DNA of 36,165 bases from Ureibacillus thermophilus (GTDB taxonomy: Bacteria; Bacillota; Bacilli; Bacillales_A; Planococcaceae): contig NZ_CP036528.1 of the NCBI RefSeq assembly GCF_004331915.1, positions 1,608,515-1,644,679 on the forward strand, given 5' to 3'. Both the position numbers and the translations under genes were made by a program. Of this stretch, positions 32,945 through 36,165 are shown in pieces. Under the pieces are notes generated by a model. The model did no database searches and was not told the origin of the DNA. It was given only the letters and a program-made list of their open reading frames with translations. Numbering within the stretch: the first letter of the stretch is position 1; each line of letters opens with the position of its first letter.

Positions 32945-33721
32945 TTATCCCATAATATGATAGCCGGAGTCGACGTAAATCGTTTCTCCTGTGATGCCTC
33001 GGGATAAGTCGCTCAACATTACGACTGTCATATCGCCCACTTCTTCTTTGTTTGTATTGCGTTTTAGTGGTGATGTTTCTTCGTAGCGGTGAAGGGCTTC
33101 ATTGAAGCTTGGAACTCCTTTTGCCGCAAGGGTGCGGATGGCGCCGGCAGAAATGGCATTCACGCGAATACCTTCTTTGCCCAAGTCTGCTGCCAAATAA
33201 CGGACGGATGCTTCCAATGCAGCTTTTGCAACACCCATAACATTATATCCTTCAAGCACGCGTTCTGCCCCGAGGTAAGACATTGTTACAATGGAACCGC
33301 CTTCTGTCATGTAAGGACGCGCTTCTCTTGCAACGGCAATTAAAGAATAAGCGCTTGTATCAAGAGCGAAGGCAAAACCATCGCGCGTTGTCTCAACAAA
33401 GCGGTTTTTTAAGTCTTCTGCATGGGCAAAGGCAACAGAGTGGACAATGCCGTGAATGACACCGAATTGTTCGCCGATTTGTTTAAATGCATTTTGAATG
33501 GATTCATCGCTGTTTACATCACATTCAATAACAGCGGTTTTATGATCTTTGTAGTCTTCTAATAGTTTTTCGATTTTTGCTTTTGAGCGTTCTTTTCGGT
33601 AAGTGAAAATGACGTTTGATCCAACTTCCAACAGTTTTTTCGCTGCTCCCCAAGCGATGCTTCGTTCATTGGCAACGCCCATGACAACAATATTTTTATT
33701 ATTTAAATTTAAATGATCCAT
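32945..33721 (-). CDS. fabI: Enoyl-[acyl-carrier-protein] reductase (NADH) FabI
   Basis: Short-chain dehydrogenase-type enoyl-ACP reductase, the last reduction step of each fatty acid elongation cycle and the target of triclosan. The 258-residue protein (from ATG 33719-33721) has the nucleotide-binding NIVVMGVANERSIAWGAAKKL, the catalytic Tyr-x6-Lys arrangement in SYLGAERVLEGYNVMGVAKAALEASVRYLAADLG, and the NAISAGAIRTLAAKG loop typical of FabI. AAAGGGG on the minus strand marks the start; the longer frame to 33757 overlaps the promoter region. A FapR operator lies between the promoter and the gene. The 3' end faces the repeat cluster. Confidence 0.96.
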   Translation of the reverse strand: MDHLNLNNKNIVVMGVANERSIAWGAAKKLLEVGSNVIFTYRKERSKAKIEKLLEDYKDHKTAVIECDVNSDESIQNAFKQIGEQFGVIHGIVHSVAFAHAEDLKNRFVETTRDGFAFALDTSAYSLIAVAREARPYMTEGGSIVTMSYLGAERVLEGYNVMGVAKAALEASVRYLAADLGKEGIRVNAISAGAIRTLAAKGVPSFNEALHRYEETSPLKRNTNKEEVGDMTVVMLSDLSRGITGETIYVDSGYHIMG

Positions 33722-33747
33722 TAAATTAACCCCTTTAACAGCAGTTA

Positions 33748-33764
33748 TTAGTACCAACTACTAA
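33748..33764 (-). promoter_or_regulatory. FapR operator of fabI
   Basis: TTAGTACCAACTACTAA is an excellent match to the FapR box (TTAGTACC-n-n-n-TACTAA type) of Bacillales. FapR represses fatty acid and phospholipid genes, including fabI in B. subtilis, and is released by malonyl-CoA. The box overlaps the expected transcription start, 2 bp downstream of the -10. Confidence 0.9.
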
Positions 33765-33765
33765 A

Positions 33766-33794
33766 ATATTAACAGCATTTTTTGTAAAAATCAA
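33766..33794 (-). promoter_or_regulatory. SigA promoter of fabI
   Basis: On the minus strand: TTGATT (33794-33789), 17 bp, TAATAT (33771-33766). The -10 abuts the FapR box. Its -35 lies only 9 bp from the -35 of the divergent padR promoter. Confidence 0.65.
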
Positions 33795-33803
33795 CAACAA
33801 CTA

Positions 33804-33832
33804 TTGACATCTATTTTGTAATACAATATAGT
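33804..33832 (+). promoter_or_regulatory. SigA promoter of padR-DUF1129
   Basis: A consensus TTGACA (33804-33809), 17 bp, TATAGT (33827-33832). The first operator palindrome lies within the spacer and touches the -10. Confidence 0.8.
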
Positions 33833-33893
33833 TATGTATAGTTAATTTGCAATGCAAGATAGTTATGCACAGGTAACTTGTAATGCAAGATAG
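33815..33893 (+). repeat. Three 31-bp-spaced operator-like repeats before padR
   Basis: Units start at 33815, 33846 and 33877, exactly 31 bp apart, and share TTGYAATRCAA-GATAGTTATG-type sequence. Each contains an 11-bp palindrome: TTGTA-A-TACAA (33816-33826), TTGCA-A-TGCAA (33847-33857) and TTGTA-A-TGCAA (33878-33888). The first two differ by a compensating pair (T..A to C..G), which keeps the symmetry. This looks like an array of dimer-binding sites, most likely for the PadR protein encoded just downstream. Confidence 0.7.
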
Positions 33894-33914
33894 AAAAGTC
33901 GGGAGGTGGCATCT

Positions 33915-34253
33915 TTGTCCATCCGAAGCCAGTTGTTAAAAGGTGTACTCGATGGATGTATTTTAGCCATCATTGAAAAAGATAAAATATATGGATATGA
34001 GTTGTCCAAAAAACTGGAGCAAGTGGGGTTGGAAATTAGTGAAGGAACGATTTATCCAGTGTTGCTTCGTCTTCAAAAAAATGGATATATTGTTGGGGAA
34101 GTGAGGGCATCCGATTCAGGGCCAAATCGAAAATATTATTCGATCACCATCAAAGGAAAAGAAGCACTTGAAGAAATCAGAAACGAATGGAAGCTTCTTT
34201 CAAGTGCCATAGAGAAACTATTAGGGAGGGATGAACATGAAAGTTCCTGTTAA
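33915..34253 (+). CDS. PadR-family transcriptional regulator
   Basis: A 112-residue PadR-type winged-helix protein of the short (LmrR-like) subgroup: QLLKGVLDGCILAIIEKDKIYGYELSKKLEQVGLEISEGTIYPVLLRLQKNGYIVGEV with the beta wing around SDSGPNRKYYSIT and a C-terminal dimerisation helix. Such proteins usually repress their own operon and often a neighbouring membrane protein or transporter gene. The start is TTG 33915, 8 bp after GGAGG at 33902-33906; the GTG at 33906 overlaps that site. The stop overlaps the next gene by 17 bp. Confidence 0.88.
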   Translation: MSIRSQLLKGVLDGCILAIIEKDKIYGYELSKKLEQVGLEISEGTIYPVLLRLQKNGYIVGEVRASDSGPNRKYYSITIKGKEALEEIRNEWKLLSSAIEKLLGRDEHESSC

Positions 34254-34911
34254 AGAACTCATACGGCAAAATAACGAAAAGCGCAAACTTTTGACAAAGG
34301 AAAATCAAGAATACTACGAGAACTTCCTTGTCTATATACGAGCGAATTTCAGCCGGGATGAGCGGGCAATAGAAGAAGTGCTGCTTGAAATGCTCGATCA
34401 TCTATTGGAGGCGCAAAAAGAAGGCAAGACGGCTAAGGAAGTGTTTGGAAAAAATCCGAAAGAGCTGGCGGATGAAATCATTGCTTCCTTGCCGAAAGAA
34501 TCATGGAAACGCCAACTAGAATTTATTGTTGAGATCATTATGACTTTATTTGGTTGGTATTTTATTGCTAGGGGAATTGTGCCCCTTATACAAAAAGAGG
34601 ACCAGACGATTTATTCAGGAACGCTTGTTGTCTCTGGGCTTCTTTTGATTGCAAGTTTAGCGGTATTGATTCATTTTGTTTTCGTTCTATTGAAAAAAGA
34701 AGCTTTTAAAGATCGCAGAAAGAAAAAAGTCGGCACCATTTTATATGGAATTCTGATTGTTGGATTATTTGCCTTAAGCCTTTATGTGAAATTTGCCATT
34801 CACCCCTTTGGCCCATCTTTTGAAACTTCCTATTATTCAATTTTCGGTCTTGGCTGCTTCTTTCTACTAGCTTCTTATTTATTTAAGAAAATGCGGGAGA
34901 GCCAAACATAA
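34237..34911 (+). CDS. DUF1129/HAAS-type membrane protein paired with PadR
   Basis: A 224-residue protein with a soluble N-terminal helical domain (about 1-100; LTKENQEYYENFLVYIRANFSRDERAIEEVLLEMLDHLLEAQKEGKTAKEVFGKNPKELADEIIASLP), the arrangement typical of HAAS/DUF1129-like signalling domains, followed by four membrane helices (about 105-123, 132-158, 170-188 and 196-218). Genes of this kind are very often coupled to a PadR regulator in Firmicutes; the role is unknown, possibly membrane-signal input to the regulator. ATG 34237 sits 7 bp after GGGAGG; ATG 34231 is too close. A strong terminator follows 6 bp after the stop. Confidence 0.8.
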   Translation: MKVPVKELIRQNNEKRKLLTKENQEYYENFLVYIRANFSRDERAIEEVLLEMLDHLLEAQKEGKTAKEVFGKNPKELADEIIASLPKESWKRQLEFIVEIIMTLFGWYFIARGIVPLIQKEDQTIYSGTLVVSGLLLIASLAVLIHFVFVLLKKEAFKDRRKKKVGTILYGILIVGLFALSLYVKFAIHPFGPSFETSYYSIFGLGCFFLLASYLFKKMRESQT

Positions 34912-34916
34912 AAAAT

Positions 34917-34959
34917 AAAAGAGCGAATGAAAATCAAAGTCGCTTCATTCGCTCTTTTT
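34917..34959 (+). terminator. Terminator after the padR operon, target of a group II intron
   Basis: AAAAGAGCGAATGAA (34917-34931) pairs with TTCATTCGCTCTTTT (34944-34958) around a 12-nt loop; the T-run ends at 34959 and the intron begins at the next base. Confidence 0.92.
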
Positions 34960-36165
34960 GTGCGCCCGGCATGTACATGAACTATAGGGTGTAAGTCCCG
35001 AACCCCGAAGACAGAAGTAGAGGTTAGCTCAACGCAAGGGTGTCCGTGGTGACGCGGAATCTGAAGGAAGCGAGCGGCAAACTTCCGGTCCGAGGAACAC
35101 GAACCTCATATAAGGCTAGGTATGATTGAGTGAGTTTGCAAAACAAAACAAAGCTCTTTCTGTCGAAGGTCATATCGAGTAAATGAGGCGGATAGATGGT
35201 GTGAAAGTGCATGTACTTACCCGGGGAGGTCTGGCGGATATGTGAAGTACTCTTCATAACCTACTTAGTGATAAGTAGCTGAACCGTCAGAAGTCAGCAG
35301 AGGTCATCGTATTAGTTGGTTTAGAACTACTAAGAAGGACCGAACAATTAAGAGAGAATAGCCCTTGGCATTCAGTGAGTCATGATGAACACAGAAAACG
35401 TAGTACCTCACTTGAGGAAGGAAGCGGTGAATCCCGTGGGGGACCTCTTGGAGGGTGGAGTGACCACTGGCATAAGAAGACAAGCTATTCACGGAAGGAG
35501 AATAACGATGCTTTTGAATCAAATCCTGTCACGGGAGAATATGCTTCAAGCACTAAAACGTGTAGAACAGAATAAAGGAAGCCACGGAGTAGATATGATG
35601 CCCGTACAAAACTTACGACAGCACATAGTCGAAAACTGGCTAACTATTAAGGAGGCAATTCTCAAGGGAACTTATGAACCAATGCCAGTCCGCAGAGTCG
35701 AAATCCCGAAACCTGACGGCGGTGTTCGTTTACTAGGAATCCCTACCGTAACAGACCGTTTGATTCAACAAGCAATCGCCCAAGTACTTTCAAAAGTGTA
35801 TGACCCTACATTCTCTGAAAACAGCTACGGATTTCGACCAAACCGAAGTGCTCATGATGCGGTGAGGAAAGCGAAAGAATATATAAGAGATGGACATCGA
35901 TGGGTTGTAGATATGGACTTGGAGAAATTCTTTGATAAGGTCAACCATGACAGATTAATGGGTACACTCGCGAAGAGAATCCAAGATAAACCATTACTGA
36001 AATTGATTCGTAAGTATTTACAATCGGGCGTCATGATTAATGGTGTGGTATCAAGCACATTTGAGGGAACTCCACAAGGAGGACCATTAAGTCCGCTACT
36101 ATCTAACATTGTACTAGATGAACTAGATAAAGAATTGGAAAGAAGAGGACACAAATTCGTTCGAT
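34960..36165 (+). mobile_element. Group II intron, IIC-like, 5' part (cut by the window end)
   Basis: The element starts GTGCGCCCGGC at 34960, the typical group II intron 5' end, right after the T-run of a terminator. About 550 bp of structured RNA follow (e.g. GGGTGTAAGTCCCGAACC, CAAGGGTGTCC, GGTCCGAGGAACACGAACCTC), then an intron-encoded reverse transcriptase from 35508. Domain V and the 3' end lie outside the window. Insertion immediately downstream of a terminator hairpin is the known preference of class IIC introns, and the protein is close in sequence style to the GsI-IIC type. Confidence 0.9.
35508..36165 (+). CDS. ltrA: Group II intron reverse transcriptase/maturase (partial)
   Basis: The first 219 codons of an intron-encoded protein that splices and mobilises the intron; the reading frame is open to the window end. 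It starts LLNQILSRENMLQALKRVEQNKG and shows RT0-RT4: VRRVEIPKPDGGVRLLGIPTVTDRLIQQAI, YGFRPNRSAHDAV, VVDMDLEKFFDKVNHDRLM (first catalytic Asp), GTPQGGPLSPLLSNIVLDELDKELERRGHKFVR. The YADD box would come directly after the window edge. ATG 35508 is preceded by GGAAGGAG at 35493-35500. Class IIC proteins have about 420 residues, so about half is visible. Nothing in the visible part is broken. Confidence 0.95.
   Translation, partial: MLLNQILSRENMLQALKRVEQNKGSHGVDMMPVQNLRQHIVENWLTIKEAILKGTYEPMPVRRVEIPKPDGGVRLLGIPTVTDRLIQQAIAQVLSKVYDPTFSENSYGFRPNRSAHDAVRKAKEYIRDGHRWVVDMDLEKFFDKVNHDRLMGTLAKRIQDKPLLKLIRKYLQSGVMINGVVSSTFEGTPQGGPLSPLLSNIVLDELDKELERRGHKFVR

Noticed and set aside
35375-35575. 66-codon frame within the group II intron
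   Set aside because: It overlaps the structured intron RNA and the start of the reverse transcriptase in another frame, with no protein-like features.

Overview
The window reads as chromosome of a low-GC, endospore-forming Gram-positive bacterium of the order Bacillales. Gene content and order follow the Bacillus subtilis fur-xerD-deoB / spoIIA-sigF / lysA / ribT-scpAB / rluB-resABCDE-sigX-rsiX backbone. Several deviations point away from Bacillus sensu stricto, more towards the Planococcaceae/Caryophanaceae (Lysinibacillus/Ureibacillus-like): pdp follows deoB, spoVAF directly follows sigF without the other spoVA genes, and spmA/spmB are absent. This lineage call is an inference from synteny, not from a database search.

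Layout. 1-680: AT-rich, apparently decayed DNA with a HipA-like fragment. 700-2380: nudF, a divergent spoIIM and fur. 2380-7370: an accessory block between fur and xerD, holding a GC-rich intergenic repeat, a small transposase-less element inside a duplicated terminator hairpin, a dead drug-efflux MFS gene, an intact MFS gene, a solute-binding-protein gene decapitated by an ISL3-type insertion sequence, and that degenerate IS. 7490-10920: xerD-deoB-pdp (chromosome dimer resolution and nucleoside catabolism). 11130-12850: a SulP anion transporter with a cysteine-rich tail. 13187-16412: spoIIAA-spoIIAB-sigF-spoVAF behind a SigH-type promoter with Spo0A-box-like sites. 16625-18517: lysA with a coupled 32-codon membrane microprotein, then ribT. 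18514-21411: a DUF309 gene on the minus strand, then scpA-scpB and a DD-carboxypeptidase. 21538-25761: rluB, then the cytochrome c maturation genes resABC. 25912-30298: the resDE two-component system and sigX-rsiX, with an ECF-type promoter before sigX. 30339-32374: FMN riboswitch-ribU, a second membrane-anchored thioredoxin, and a small cupin. 32380-32930: a dense cluster of repeats. 32945-34911: fabI under a FapR operator, divergent from a padR-DUF1129 pair whose promoter carries three 31-bp-spaced palindromes. 34960-end: the 5' part of a group IIC-like intron with its reverse transcriptase, inserted just after a terminator.

How the genes work together. ResA, ResB and ResC deliver and attach heme to c-type cytochromes, and ResDE controls respiration. 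SpoIIAA/SpoIIAB/SigF form the partner-switching module that sets forespore gene expression. DeoB and Pdp feed pentose from nucleosides into central metabolism. ScpA and ScpB serve SMC condensin, and XerD resolves chromosome dimers.

The least conventional content is in the repeats and regulatory DNA: a 184-bp element flanked by perfect 30-bp copies of a terminator hairpin, a repeated 'GAGGYTGGRA' plus hairpin terminator family, and the covarying triple operator before padR. No defence system, CRISPR array, tRNA or rRNA was seen.
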